This document shows, in pieces, positions 22,072 to 32,676 of a stretch of 44,716 nt of DNA (within the stretch, counting starts at the first letter, position 1; every line of letters starts with the position of its first letter). Under the pieces are notes generated by a model. It searched no databases, had not been told where the DNA came from, and worked only from the letters and a program-made list of their open reading frames with translations. The translations under genes and the position numbers were made by a program. Source of the DNA: Lingula anatina (Eukaryota; Brachiopoda; Lingulata; Lingulida; Lingulidae); the NCBI RefSeq assembly GCF_001039355.2, contig NW_019775713.1:73146-117861 (forward strand). Reading direction: 5' to 3'.

Positions 22072-22111
<40 letters not shown>
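22071..22111 (+). repeat. (TTTA)n microsatellite
   Basis: About nine TTTA units in a row. Another TTTA run is near 31006-31030. Confidence 0.9.
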
Positions 22112-22112
<1 letters not shown>

Positions 22113-22424
22113 TCAAAACAACTAAAGACCTATATCAGCAGTAGTTCCATCATATGCGTAGTGAACAATATAAAAAAGCATCACGTTTTGCTTACTAAAA
22201 TGATTCCTGCAGTTGGGTATTTAATATATTCTTTTACAGTGTAATAATATCTTTATTTCAAGACATATTGATCAATTAAAGCAATGGGTATCTTCTGAAA
22301 GAATATTGTGAAATTTTTCCAGATTCATCAACAGAAAAGCAGCCTGGGAGCCCACCTTTCTATCATCATGACAGCAAGGACAAATCTGGTTCAGTTCATC
22401 AAATACAAGTATTGACTAGTATCT

Positions 22425-22515
22425 AGGCATGATCTAGGAGGAGCGACCTATCTCCGAGGGAATTCTCACTAAATTTGAGTTCAGATCAAGATGCTTAGAT
22501 TTCTGGCACACCTAC
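22425..22515. repeat. fragment of the Harbinger-type MITE
   Basis: CTAGGCATGATCTAGG, a GAATTCTCACTAAATTTG segment and GCACACCTACTGAAC follow the order of 21139-21260. Only the left half is present. Confidence 0.45.
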
Positions 22516-22941
22516 TGAACTTTACGTCAATCGAAATCAAGTGAAGTTCAATGCGTTTAATTCTGAAAAATAAAAGATAATATACATATTGTAAACGTTG
22601 TTGTGAAAAACTCAAAAACTGGAAACAACTCAAAAACTGGATTAGGGAAGAAAGGGAAGCCAATGTTCAGATTTACACATCAGATGTTATTCTTGGAAAG
22701 TAAATCTAATTTCTGAGGTAAAATAATACATTTACAGAAAATAAAAAAATGGAGGGCATCCGTAATCCAGGGACATCGATTTTTTTCTGAACTAAAAAAT
22801 AATGCTTTGCTTGTCTTTGTATTTCTTTTACACAGTAGTTTAACATGTAGCACGCAATAAAGTGACATGGTAGAACAAATATACGGATATGTATGTATGC
22901 GTATGTTTTTGAGAAATGTGTATGTGAGAAGTGATTTGTAT

Positions 22942-23109
22942 CAGGGGCGGATTCAGGGCGTCTTCTGGGTCTTCCGGAAGACGGTCAGATTTTCAAGTTT
23001 ACATTCACGGGTATCTATTTTTTTCTGTCGGAAGACGGTCAAAAATGAAGAATGGAGCAACAAAGATAATTTGGAAGACTGTCAGAAAATATCTCTGAAT
23101 CCGCTCCTG
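22942..23109 (+). mobile_element. CAG..CTG MITE with 5-bp target duplication, family F copy 1
   Basis: The termini CAGGGGCGGATTCAG and CTGAATCCGCTCCTG are inverted. TGTAT flanks both sides (22937-22941 and 23110-23114). The body has GGTCTTCCGGAAGACGGTCA and a second GGAAGACGGTC. It is 168 bases. The other copy is at 29687-29846, opposite strand. Confidence 0.85.
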
Positions 23110-23114
23110 TGTAT

Positions 23115-24639
23115 TGTATTGTACATTGTAATGTTTATTTCTTCAGTCTAATTAGAGAAAATATACATACAATTCTTAGAGAATGTACGCATCTGATTCT
23201 ATTTTGAAATATACATCTTTAATAAACCGTACATAGAATACATTGATCATATGTTACTGAAATAACTACTGTCTCTAAGTCAGTAATTAAACTCATCATA
23301 GGCATCTGTAAGAAGCAGGCCTACGGGAACGAGATGTGTAATTTAAACAAATCTGCAGATTGTTACTTTTCATGAAATTTTTATTTGCAATTTATTCGAA
23401 ATGTTTGCACACACTTATAGAGAAGTATACGGCTACCAGGGTGGTATTATTGGTTGGTGGATTGAGGGGGGTATAGAGTTCGAGGCCTATCTTGGCATGC
23501 CTATAGCTTAAATGGATAATAACTCTTTGTATGAGATCTATATTTCACAATAAAAACATTGTAAACAACTCGTAGAAGCATAATATATTCTGTTTTACCA
23601 CAAAAACGGCAGTTATAACAATTATTCTGATATATGAGCTTGTCATTGGACCACGTGACAGTCTATACTATACTAGTCTATTGCTATACTCTGTAAAAAT
23701 CTCTTAGGAGATTGTTGCAAAAAAAAAACAAACTTTTTACAAAAAAAAAAAAAACCCAAAAAAAAACAGAGACCAACTTTGAATGTAGAAATGTATTCAT
23801 TAACCATTGGTAAGTATGGGAAAATTGTTGTTTACTCCAGGTAAATCCATTATTTGGCCAAAACGAAAAGTTATCTCTTTAAGTGCACCCCTCTGTGGTT
23901 AAGGGGTACAGTGGTCGCCTGCTTCACGGATTAGATTCCTGACACATTTAGAAAACATGAGATGAGTTCTGTCTTGAGAAATGTATTATTCTTTACATCA
24001 TGTACTTTCAAAGGGAAGACATTTTAAGCTTACGGCAGCTGTAGACAATATGTCTACCATAAAATTACTGAGATCTCTAACAGTAGGGCCGTTCAATTGA
24101 TTTTGTTTGGTCATCTCCTAAAAGTCCAGCTTGGGGCGTTTTATGTTTATCTTGTTTTTTTTTTCTAACTAGTGAAATGAAATAAAAATTAATTCAGCTA
24201 ATAAAAATATTGAGACATAAAACTAAATATTATAATATTTATAAGCTAGGCTTAAAAGTGGAATTAATATTACATACTTAGAGAGGCAAAAACTACTTTA
24301 AAACGTTTACTGCCCTTGAAATCAGCATTCTAATATTGAGAAATGAAAAAGAGAATTTGCTGAATGGGTTGGATCCCCATAATTCGTTTTGTTGTTTTCT
24401 TCATTCTGTCTTTCATGATACCATCCAGTTGGCGGAGATCTCTCCCAATTTTTTTTTTCTGTCGGTGTTAATAACATTGAGTTTTTTTTTTTTTTTTTGC
24501 CGTTCCTCCACTGTAGGCCTGAAACACCAGGTGCTCAAATACTTTCAATAATGCATGTGCAAAAGTTCATTAAAACCGGATCATTGTCTTTAAAAGTTGC
24601 AAGTGACCAAAAAAAGCGCCGTCTTTGTCAAAAGTAAAT
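23115..24639. other. gene-free stretch with homopolymer runs
   Basis: A runs lie at 23719-23765 and T runs at 24155-24165, 24451-24460 and 24482-24499. No gene or repeat family was recognised. Confidence 0.5.
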
Positions 24640-24993
24640 TTACTCTTCATGTGAATTCCCAGGACCACTGGAACGAAGAGTTCTAAGAGAAGTTAAAAGT
24701 TCTATTATATTGTTCATATAAAATGGACAGTCGCAGAGAACTGGTGTGATGTGGTCGGATTTCTGGGTTTTACGAAGGAGATGAGCTGCTGAATTATGAA
24801 TAGACTGAAGTTTTTTTTCAATTTGACAGTTAGGTAATACGAACAAGAGGCTGTTGCAGTAATCGAGTCTAGAGGTCACAAATGCATGGATGAGTAGATC
24901 TGTTTGCTTGCTGTCAATAAGGTGAAGAATCATAGAAATTCGTTGCAGACTAAAATATGATGATTTACACACTTTGTTAATGTGTGATATCAT
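24640..24993 (-). pseudogene. CR1/L2-type LINE reverse transcriptase fragment
   Basis: Non-LTR retrotransposons of the CR1/L2 group copy themselves through a reverse transcriptase. The peptide carries the family's post-catalytic region: HINKVCKSSYFSLQRIS (residues 4-20), LIHAFVTSRLDYCNSLLF (34-51), then LQSIHNSAAHLLRKTQKSDHITPVL. After HITPVL the frame leaves the family pattern, and the preceding catalytic YADD part and the endonuclease are missing. It is a dead-on-arrival fragment with no neighbouring LINE sequence recognised on either side. Confidence 0.85.
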
Positions 24994-24999
24994 GTCACA

Positions 25000-26330
25000 T
25001 TTGTTGTTGAAAAAATTACACCCAGGTTTCTAACTTCTGTGCCTGGAGTCTCCAATACAAAGTAAAACGTGTTCCTCAGCAAGGTGGGACTACAGAGCTA
25101 TACCGGTGCAGAACAGACTTGCAATTTTTGGGGATTTCAAACTCTTTCCTTTGCTCTCAATCTTCTAAACATCTAAAATGGACAGTCTCCAAGCACGAGT
25201 GTAGCTTGGATTTATTCTAATAATAAAAAAATCTGCCTGCTGGTATAGAAATGTAAGACCAAGACTTTTAAACTTAAACACGGAGCACCCAAAACTGTAA
25301 AAAAATATCTGTTTATTGCACGTCTATACACTGTATTTACTCATTGCTGACGTCCGGAGGTAAACATATATGTACACTGCTTCATTTATAAATAACGCCA
25401 ATGACTATATTTCTGAATTTAAAGTAAAACAAGAACAGTCAAAAAATGGAGTAAACATTTGAGTTTTTCTATAAACATCGCAAAATGTACCCAATGTCCA
25501 GCAAATGTCAAAATTGTATAAGGCTTTACTTTTTAATTTCCTGTTTACATTTGAATATAAATAAGCTTTAATTATTTTCGTGTAAAGCTCTATTTTGGAA
25601 GAAAGGAAGGAAAAGTCTTCAAACTGTCTTAATTGATGTAAAAGTCTAAGTCACCGCTGTAATCATATCCAATTCGTAAATATCCCTCTCATGTGGAAAG
25701 TGGGTGTGACGCTTATTTCCCTTTATAGCCAAAATCGAATTCTCCAAGTGGAGAGACCCATCGTGGCATGTCGAATTCCACGAGAATTTCAGGGGTGAGA
25801 TTCTTTGCGATCGTGTACGCCACTAACTCAACCAACTCCACACAGCCTCACCACAGCAGTGTGCGGAACTCATGGCACACTAACGAAGGGAATCGATGTA
25901 ATTTAAAATCTGGTAGAACTAAATTATATAAAACATATTTTTTGGAAACAAGCAAACAAATAAACAAAAATTAATAAACAAAAATATGAATAAATATAAA
26001 AATAATACATGTAAATATACAAATAGAAAGAATGAAAGAAAGATAAGAAAATAAAAAATGAAAAGTAAAATACTGCAAACGGGCTGAAAATTAGTTCCTA
26101 CCTGCAATTTCACAAAAGTCAATTATTATAAACAGAATGTGACTAAAATATGATGATCACATTAAGTCTTTAGTTTCTCATATATTGTATACCTTTGATC
26201 ACTCAACTAGCTGATGCCGGAATAGTTCTTTCACCTCCTCTCGCCTATATTTTACTTATTTAAATAATCCCGGGGACAGTCCGCTCTCTACGGCGTATTC
26301 AATGTTCGACAGCTATACTTGATCACCGGT
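25000..26330. other. gene-free AT-rich stretch
   Basis: No supported feature. 25960-26070 is A-rich with AAATA and GAAA words. Confidence 0.45.
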
Positions 26331-26334
26331 ATGA

Positions 26335-26513
26335 TGATTGACGTTTGTTTACATAGCTGCCAATCAAGCCATCCACTTTTAATAGCTTTGATTGGCACCT
26401 CTCAATCACAGGAAGTAAAAGCTCCTTTGCATGATGATTGTGATTGACGTTTGTTTAACTATCCGTCAATCAAACTGTCAAATTTGACAGCTTTGATTGA
26501 TATCTATCAATCA
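26335..26513 (+). promoter_or_regulatory. cluster of nine TGATTG/CAATCA boxes in a duplicated unit
   Basis: TGATTG or its complement occurs at 26335, 26361, 26389, 26403, 26435, 26441, 26467, 26494 and 26508. The stretch is two diverged copies of a ~100-base unit (GATTGACGTTTGTTTA at 26336 and 26442). TGTTTAC at 26347 fits a forkhead core, and the TGATTGA form fits PBX/homeodomain sites. The second unit contains a near-perfect palindrome (26466-26500). It is either a regulatory module or a small fold-back repeat; the sequence cannot decide. Confidence 0.45.
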
Positions 26514-26699
26514 CGAGATGTTAGAGTTATTTTATTCTACATAGAAAACGTTGGAGCCGTTCGCACTGGACAGATTCCCCCGGAACTGAAATTTTTAAAG
26601 GAAGGCTTATACAAAGGAAAGAAAAGGAGGCAAATGTCATATAGTATTACGTGCTCTCCTTGAGGGAACAAAAGAAATATATATGTAGTTTATACATAA

Positions 26700-26756
26700 G
26701 CCAATATATACAAAAAAAAATAAAAAAATAAAAATAAAAAAAAAAAAATAGAAAAG
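26700..26756. repeat. A-rich low-complexity tract
   Basis: A runs broken by T (AAAAATAAAA pattern). It could be a retroposon tail, but no body was recognised upstream. Confidence 0.7.
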
Positions 26757-26860
26757 AATGAAAACAGTCACAACCATAATAGCCAACCAAATAAATGAAT
26801 AAAGGAACAAGGAAATATATCGAAAGAATTATTTACACATCAAAAATGCATGAAGAAAAA

Positions 26861-27150
26861 ATTAAAAATAATAACCGTGAGGCTTTTGTTATTCTCAAAT
26901 TTACTGGAGTAATTCATATTATGAAAAATACAGTCCATGTTCGAATTGCAGATATATTAGGTCTTTTTTCCTTAAATCCCCCACTTTTTCACTTTTCTGT
27001 TATACGTTATAATATAAGACTTGTTAACGCAATAAATGGAAAACCCCGTGACTTATCATACTGAAATTTACAGAATCACTTTTAGCATGAGTATTAGAAT
27101 ACAACCCAAGGACAAATGTCAGCTTTATCGGACCATATTTTGCGAAGGTT
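26861..27150 (+). repeat. degenerate modules of repeat R
   Basis: TTACTGGAGTAATTCATATT, CCATGTTCGAATTGC, CACTTTTTCACTTTTC, GGAAAACCCCGTGAC and a second ATTTACAGAATCAC..AGTATTAG..GACAAATGTCAGCTTTAT series follow the order of R modules. About two modules are present and strongly diverged. The 89-codon frame here is not protein-like. Confidence 0.5.
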
Positions 27151-27300
27151 ATCCCATGCCCCCTTTCCTTGGAATGTGTCGTCTTTCCTGACGCTCTGCT
27201 TTACGTTGTTGTTATAACTATAGCTTGCTTGGACCGTCTTAACACTTTCTTGCAAAAAATAATTTGTAATCTGATATACATGCATTTTCTGGCGTTAAAG

Positions 27301-27582
27301 AGTCTAGATATGATTTGAGTCGCTACGAGAGAAATAGGCCTAATAAGCTTGATAAAAGTATTGAGCAAATAGGCCCATGATCATTAATATAAAGCGTCCC
27401 TCTGTGATTTATTGCTGTCTTCACTAGCACAATATGATGGAATTCATGGACACCGTCACAATCATGTTGAGAAAGACTCTGAGGTCAAATACTGTAACGT
27501 TAAAACTGTTGTAACTCAACTTCTTCGGACCATCACATATCTGTCAACATTCACACGACCTAACTACGTCCCCACCCCGATC

Positions 27583-27630
<48 letters not shown>
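27301..27630 (+). repeat. interspersed repeat C, compact copy ending in (CA)n
   Basis: It matches the reverse complement of 521-640 followed directly by 1-245, so it is the uninterrupted or deleted form of that repeat. It ends in a (CA)n run at 27584-27627, as the other copy ends in (TG)n. Confidence 0.7.
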
Positions 27631-27639
27631 CGCCTCGGT

Positions 27640-28170
27640 TAGAAATGTGTTGTAAGTAGTTTGCTATAATAAAATACGTTTACTATACAAAATAATATAG
27701 AAAAATCAAACCGGCAATTAAGAAATTTATTTAAAATATAAAAGTATCAAATATTAAAATATTTTCCAATTCAAGTCTTTCAATGTTTCAAGAATTTCAT
27801 CGGCTGTTTTACAACTCGGTCATACTAGCGGCCTTTTTTAATCAATTATTAAAACAAGTCCATTTTTGCGCTCCGATATTTCAGTCTACGTTATGTGGCT
27901 TTCAGCGGGGATTCAGCTTATTGCACACCACAGGTAGAGGTGACACTCACGTCGTTAGCCCAACTTTCTGTTACTGGAACATTTTTGAAATATTGTTGAG
28001 ATTTCGTTATGAAGTCCCAAATATCTCACTTCGAAAAAAGTCATTTTTTAAATTTAAAAAACAAATTATCATTCTGTCTTTCAGACCGCAATCTGTACAA
28101 CTCTTTTCTTAGCCCATTTTCTATAGGGGCAGTTCTGCAAAAGCACGAAATCTCATTCATTATCACTTCT

Positions 28171-28202
<32 letters not shown>

Positions 28203-28863
28203 CTGATGTATATTCTAGATAACCGCACAAATAGGCCCTAATACATAACTGAAAATGTGCAATCTTTCGAGCAAGTCGGCAAACATACTTGCTGTGAAAG
28301 TTAATCGCTGATAGCTTGTGTAGTTCAAAAATAGCAAACTTTGACTCCACGTAAATTCTGTCGGTACTTTATGTCCTATTTGTAACTTATTTTAATTTTA
28401 GCTTCTTGCGTAGCGTTGACGCTTTGCCAATTAATTTTACGGTGCTGCGTTTTTGTGACTCTTTCTCAATAGACGTCATCTTTAAAGTTCATCTTTGTGA
28501 ATTACTACAGTTGAAACATACGGTAGTTATATAAGTAAAAAAAGATGAAACTGTTCAGTTTTTTTAGACAAAAGTTGTAAAAGTTTGTATAACCTGGTTT
28601 GTTAAAGTTAAAGGACACCGGTAAACACCCGAGCGCACTTAATACTCAATTTCCTCAACTCTCCAAAACCTTTTATACCATCATCATACCCTCCCCTCCC
28701 CCCATCATTTTTGTGCCGTTTCATTTCAACTTTCAATCCTTTTAATCTAACTTTCTCTACTGAATGGTTTCTCCATATATAATTTAAACTAAAATAGCAT
28801 ATTGCCATTTCCAATGACTTATAAGTCCATTTCTTTATAAACATTTCATCCCCCTCCCCGTTA
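27640..28863. other. gene-free stretch with a poly-T tract
   Basis: A T run of about 30 lies at 28171-28202. A 109-codon frame at 27783-28112 has no recognisable domain and is not called. Confidence 0.5.
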
Positions 28864-28955
28864 TGTCTTCACTAACACAATTGGCTGATATTTGTGGAGT
28901 CCGTCACAATCATGGTTGAGACAGCATCAAAATCAACACACCGCAGCCTGTGGCT
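28864..28955 (+). repeat. fragment of repeat C
   Basis: GTCTTCACTAACACAATTGG and GGAGTCCGTCACAATCATGG correspond to the words at 27417-27467. It is interrupted or ended by the MITE that follows. Confidence 0.55.
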
Positions 28956-29080
28956 GTCCTCTACCAGGGCCATAGATTGATTTTTCACTAGATAATCAAA
29001 GATGTGTGTCTGGTTAAATAGATGGCTAATCTCTGTACTGTATTTTTCAATGTCCACAGCACAATAACTGCAGCCTTGGT
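28956..29080. mobile_element. MITE matching both ends of the pogo-like element
   Basis: Its left 80 bases (CCTCTACCAGGGCCATAG, then TTAAATAGATGGCTAATCTC and TGTACTGT) match 13708-13787. Its right ~45 bases (AATGTCCACAGCACAATAAC, then TGCAGCCTTGGTAGAGG) match 18206-18246. It is 125 bases, non-coding and has the same inverted ends. TA is not preserved at both flanks. It reads as an internal-deletion derivative of the 4.5-kb element. Confidence 0.7.
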
Positions 29081-29350
29081 AGAGGGATGCCCATGACTCA
29101 GTTCCCGTATTAACTGAGATTGTTCATTTGAAATGTCTTCACGGTGACAGAGAAAATATTTTATGTTAGCAAGAAAGATTCAGAGGTTAAAAACGAGCGA
29201 GAGAAGGAGGGGTAGAGAAAAAATGTTTAAAACAGGTTTATCCGAGACATTGATAAGATCGAAAAACAAATTAATTCAGTTATAAGCAGGAACATCTTTA
29301 CGAATGATTAAATTGCACACTTATCTTAGAACGTATGTCGAAGTTGTTAA

Positions 29351-30533
29351 AGGCTGGGTCATAACCCAACGTGCGGCTGCTAAGTGCGGTCTACGTCCAA
29401 AAAATTGTGGGAAAGGTGAGATTTCGTGCGTGAGGAGCGCGTCCATCGTGCAACTTTTGGAGGTCGCAGGCAGCACGTAGAAACTTTTCGACATGATGAA
29501 CAGCCGCTGCGTGCACGTGCGGTCCACGATTTCTCAAAAAATGGAAAATGTACGACATGCGAACGTGTAGCGTTCGCCTGTCATGCGCCTGTCGTACGGG
29601 ACACCCCAGGAAATTATTTTTTCCACTGCGTTGGGTGGCTACGGAGCGTGTGATGCACGTGGTTAAGGCGCCCGTTGCACGTTCTTCAGGGTCGGATCCA
29701 GAAATATTTTCCGATAATCTTCCAAATTATCTTTGTTGATCTCGTCTTCCGACAGAAAAAATTAGATATCCGTCAAAACTTAAAATTAAACTTAAAAATC
29801 TGACCGTCTTCCGGAAGACCCCGAAGACGACCTCAATCCTCCCCTGTACTTATTTCTTGCTTACTCCGTGCTCACTCCTCACTTCCACGCGCCCACCGTG
29901 TGGACCTAACGGGCTTCGTGCAAGTTGAGTGCGAAGTGATCATTCCATGCGCACGGACCGTGAGGAGGTGCATGAACGAAAAAGCATTATTTCTGCCTTT
30001 GACGTCAAGTTTTAAAAATGCCTAAAATGACAACAAAGAGCAAGAGGGGGAGAGTTGAATCTGGGAGAGGTATGATTGGGTTCACCATCTTTGAACATTG
30101 CTGCGGATATAATTATCTCCTCAAACATGTACTGTTTTTTATACCCTCCCAAAAACATCTTAACACGCGAGAATCGCGTGCAAAAGACGAACAACAACCG
30201 TAATAAGTCAGCAAGACTGCCCTACGTCCACAAGGGCGTTGTACTTGTGTTGCCCGTACTCCTAGTACGGATAACGTAGGTAGTACACGATGCTTGTACT
30301 TTGCATGTACGGGGCGCGCGGGACACGTGCGAAAGCCCGCCAGGCGCAGCAGGTACTTATGACGTGCGGAGGCTGTGCTTCTCACGTACTTTCCACGCTC
30401 TTTCTTCTTGCGCACTCCTTGCAATCGCCAATTACTTGATTCCTGCCCTGCGATCTAGCTACGACCCAGCCAGACGAGAAGAACCTAAAAATACGTACGT
30501 TCTGCAAATTGTGCGTGGAGTTGGGACCCAGGC
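29351..30533. mobile_element. CpG-rich non-autonomous element flanked by TTAA
   Basis: The left end AGGCTGGGTCATAACCCAAC and right end GTTGGGACCCAGGC(T) are imperfect inverted repeats (both pair with GTGCG nearby). Flanks are TTAA at 29347-29350 and 30534-30537. The body is unusually rich in CpG and ACGT words (for example GCGTGCACGTGC near 29507). A MITE has inserted at 29687. A short basic frame MPKMTTKSKRGRV begins at 30018 but does not continue into a known domain. TTAA targets are typical of piggyBac and Kolobok elements; which applies is not resolved. Confidence 0.6.
29687..29846 (-). mobile_element. CAG..CTG MITE family F, copy 2 (nested)
   Basis: The reverse complement matches 22942-23109, including CCGTCTTCCGGAAGAC and the CAGGGTCGGATCCAG end. 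Flanks are TTCTT (29682-29686) and TACTT (29847-29851), one mismatch apart. It interrupts the TTAA-flanked element and is therefore younger. Confidence 0.75.
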
Positions 30534-30537
30534 TTAA

Positions 30538-30571
30538 TGTGTGTGTGTGTGTGTGTGTGGGGGGGGGGGGT
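30538..30571 (+). repeat. (GT)n run followed by a G run
   Basis: TGTG dinucleotides to about 30558, then about 12 Gs. It lies directly after the right TTAA of the element at 29351. Confidence 0.85.
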
Positions 30572-30678
30572 TATCATCATTATTGTCAGAAACTAGTCTA
30601 TTTCTGGGCAAAGATGCAAAAAATCACACCTACCATATTAAAAAAGATTAGGTGTAAAGGTTTACGCTCTACTAAAGC

Positions 30679-30892
30679 CTAAGTTACATTTTTCACAGAC
30701 GCCGTACGATGAAATAGAAATTAATTTTTCGTATTTTTGTACCTTAAGTGTCTATGGACTAGCATGCTTACGTTCGGTACGTTCTCCCACGTGACTTTCA
30801 GGTTAAGTAACGGACGCCTCACGAGTAGGGGCATATGAGCAATACATGGACACCATACGAACATCGTATGCACGACAAATGTAACCCAAGAT
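30679..30892. mobile_element. possible small inverted-repeat element
   Basis: CTAAGTTACATTTTTCAC..GCCGTACGATG at the left is mirrored by CATCGTATGCACGAC AAATGTAACCC at the right. No clear target duplication is seen. Body about 210 bases, non-coding. Confidence 0.45.
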
Positions 30893-31436
30893 TGGATATT
30901 TGAAAAAAATTTAACTATATTTGTCCGGGAATTATGCGTGCAATTTCTAAATGTTTGCGTGGCAACTGAGAGAAATTTTGAAATTTTGTTATGTTATGTT
31001 ATGTTATTTATTTATTTATTTATTTATTTTTATGTTTAATTATGTGTGTGTGTGTGTGTCCTTTACACATTACAAGTTAAATTCCAGGGATAAGTATACT
31101 CTGTGTTTACTAATACGTGCCAAAACAAAGTCCGAAAAACGATGCACGCCGCGCTACTTGGAGCTTTCTGATTTAGAAGTAATTTGTCTCCTAGCTTGTT
31201 GCTGTATCATATAGCCATTAAATATTCGAGACTGTATTGTATTCACAGCCACGTGTATGTGAGTATTACTGATATACAGTCTTTGCCAGTAATTATTATT
31301 ATTATTGCCCTCTACATGTACACTACGACTACTCTTACTACTACTACTACTACTACTACTACATTATATAGTCCTACTACACTGTACTACAACTACTACA
31401 TGTACTGGTTCTACAACTTACACTGCTCCACAGGTA

Positions 31437-32426
31437 GGGGAGAGCGGGGCTAGTTGGCCCAGTTAGACATTTATGGCCTTGTAGAGCCAATTAGGAATGA
31501 GTTAGAGTAACAAATCCGGTTTCAAAGTAAGCCCCATGAAATTAGCTATCTATGCAACGTCATTATTTTTCAGATGTAATACCAGATGGCTCACAATTTG
31601 ACAAAAAAAGCAACTGACGTCAGGGCCCGGGGCCAACTTGCCCCGCCACGGGGCAAGTTGGCCCATTATACGAAAATGAAGTAAGTATCCCATGTAAACG
31701 CCTTGAAATACATTTTTACACATCTTTAATTTATTAAATTGATTTTTGAGTCTTTGATAAACAAATAGTTCAAATGAGGCAGATTTATTGTCACTTTGTA
31801 TGTGTTGCAAGAACCAAAATATCTATCAATAAAATTTGTTTTGTTTTAATTGAGAATAAATAAATAAATAATGGTATAAAGCAGGTTTTTGAATGAAAAC
31901 GAATAATAAATGTTCGTTTTAAAAGAAATTAACAAATTCAGTTTTAAACTGGCAATTATTTGTTTCAACAATGGTCTGTAGCTCTGTTGCGCGCAAAGGA
32001 TTGTGGGTAATATGGGGTCCAACTTGCCCCGAGCCAAGGGGGCCAACTAGCCCCAGGTGCACAATTTTTAGATTTGAGAATTGCAGTCGTTTGTGGTGCA
32101 AGAATGGACTACATTAATACATTTGAGTAAATTTTGAAACAGTTAGCTTTAGTCTGATGTCTTATACGTATACTTTATTCGTTCAAAAGCCTATGAACAT
32201 AGATTTTTAAATCTCTTATCGAAACAAAATTACTTTTAGGTGCAAAAATCGTTTATTTGGCCTCACCGCCTAAGTAAAACTTTTTAACTTCCGACACTTT
32301 CTTAGCATTGTAGGCTACGGTCACTTTACTAAATGATTTGATCAATTTTTTCACCCCGTAGTTACTTTTCCATAAATTGATGGGGGAGGCAACTTACCCC
32401 TGGGTCCAACTAGCCCCAGTCTCCCC
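31437..32426. mobile_element. TA-flanked element with repeated GGGGCAAGTTGGCCC motif, copy 1
   Basis: The ends GGGGAGAGCGGGGCTAGTTGGCCC-like and its complement (GGGTCCAACTAGCCCC, AGTCTCCCC) are inverted and flanked by TA (31435-31436 and 32427-32428). The 15-base core GGGGC(A/T)AGTTGGCCC occurs six times in either orientation: in both ends, in the hairpin at 31630-31664 and at 32013-32055. No coding. A TA target fits a Tc1/mariner-type or related element. Confidence 0.75.
31630..31664. other. perfect 15-bp stem hairpin
   Basis: GGGCCAACTTGCCCC and GGGGCAAGTTGGCCC pair perfectly around a 5-base GCCAC loop. It is conserved unchanged at 39216-39250 in the second block. Confidence 0.9.
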
Positions 32427-32676
32427 TATGCTGAGGCGGGTTTCCAGAAATTTCTTAGACTCAACTTAAACTGCGGGACGCAGAAAGGACGCCGTCCAGT
32501 GTAAAGGGGGATTTAGGGAATCGGCATATTACATTCACAGAACGGAGTTAAAGTCTGTCTAAGGAAATGTGCATTTAACTTACATGTTAAATGTGGTGTA
32601 GGGAAGGGAATAGATATCTTCGAGTTTTATATTCAGTAAATGCGATGAAAGATATTGATTTTCCCTTCCCAAAATA

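Noticed and set aside
23885-23945. tRNA-like words (TACAGTGGTCGCC and GGATTAGATTCCT)
   Set aside because: The A-box and B-box are weak, no cloverleaf forms by eye and no SINE body follows.
27783-28112. 109-codon plus-strand frame
   Set aside because: No motif, low-complexity Phe/Lys composition from AT-rich DNA, no splice or promoter context.
31184-31453. Frame with Thr runs over the TAC repeat, also at 38862-39056
   Set aside because: The Thr-rich part is the ACT/TAC microsatellite; no domain is present.
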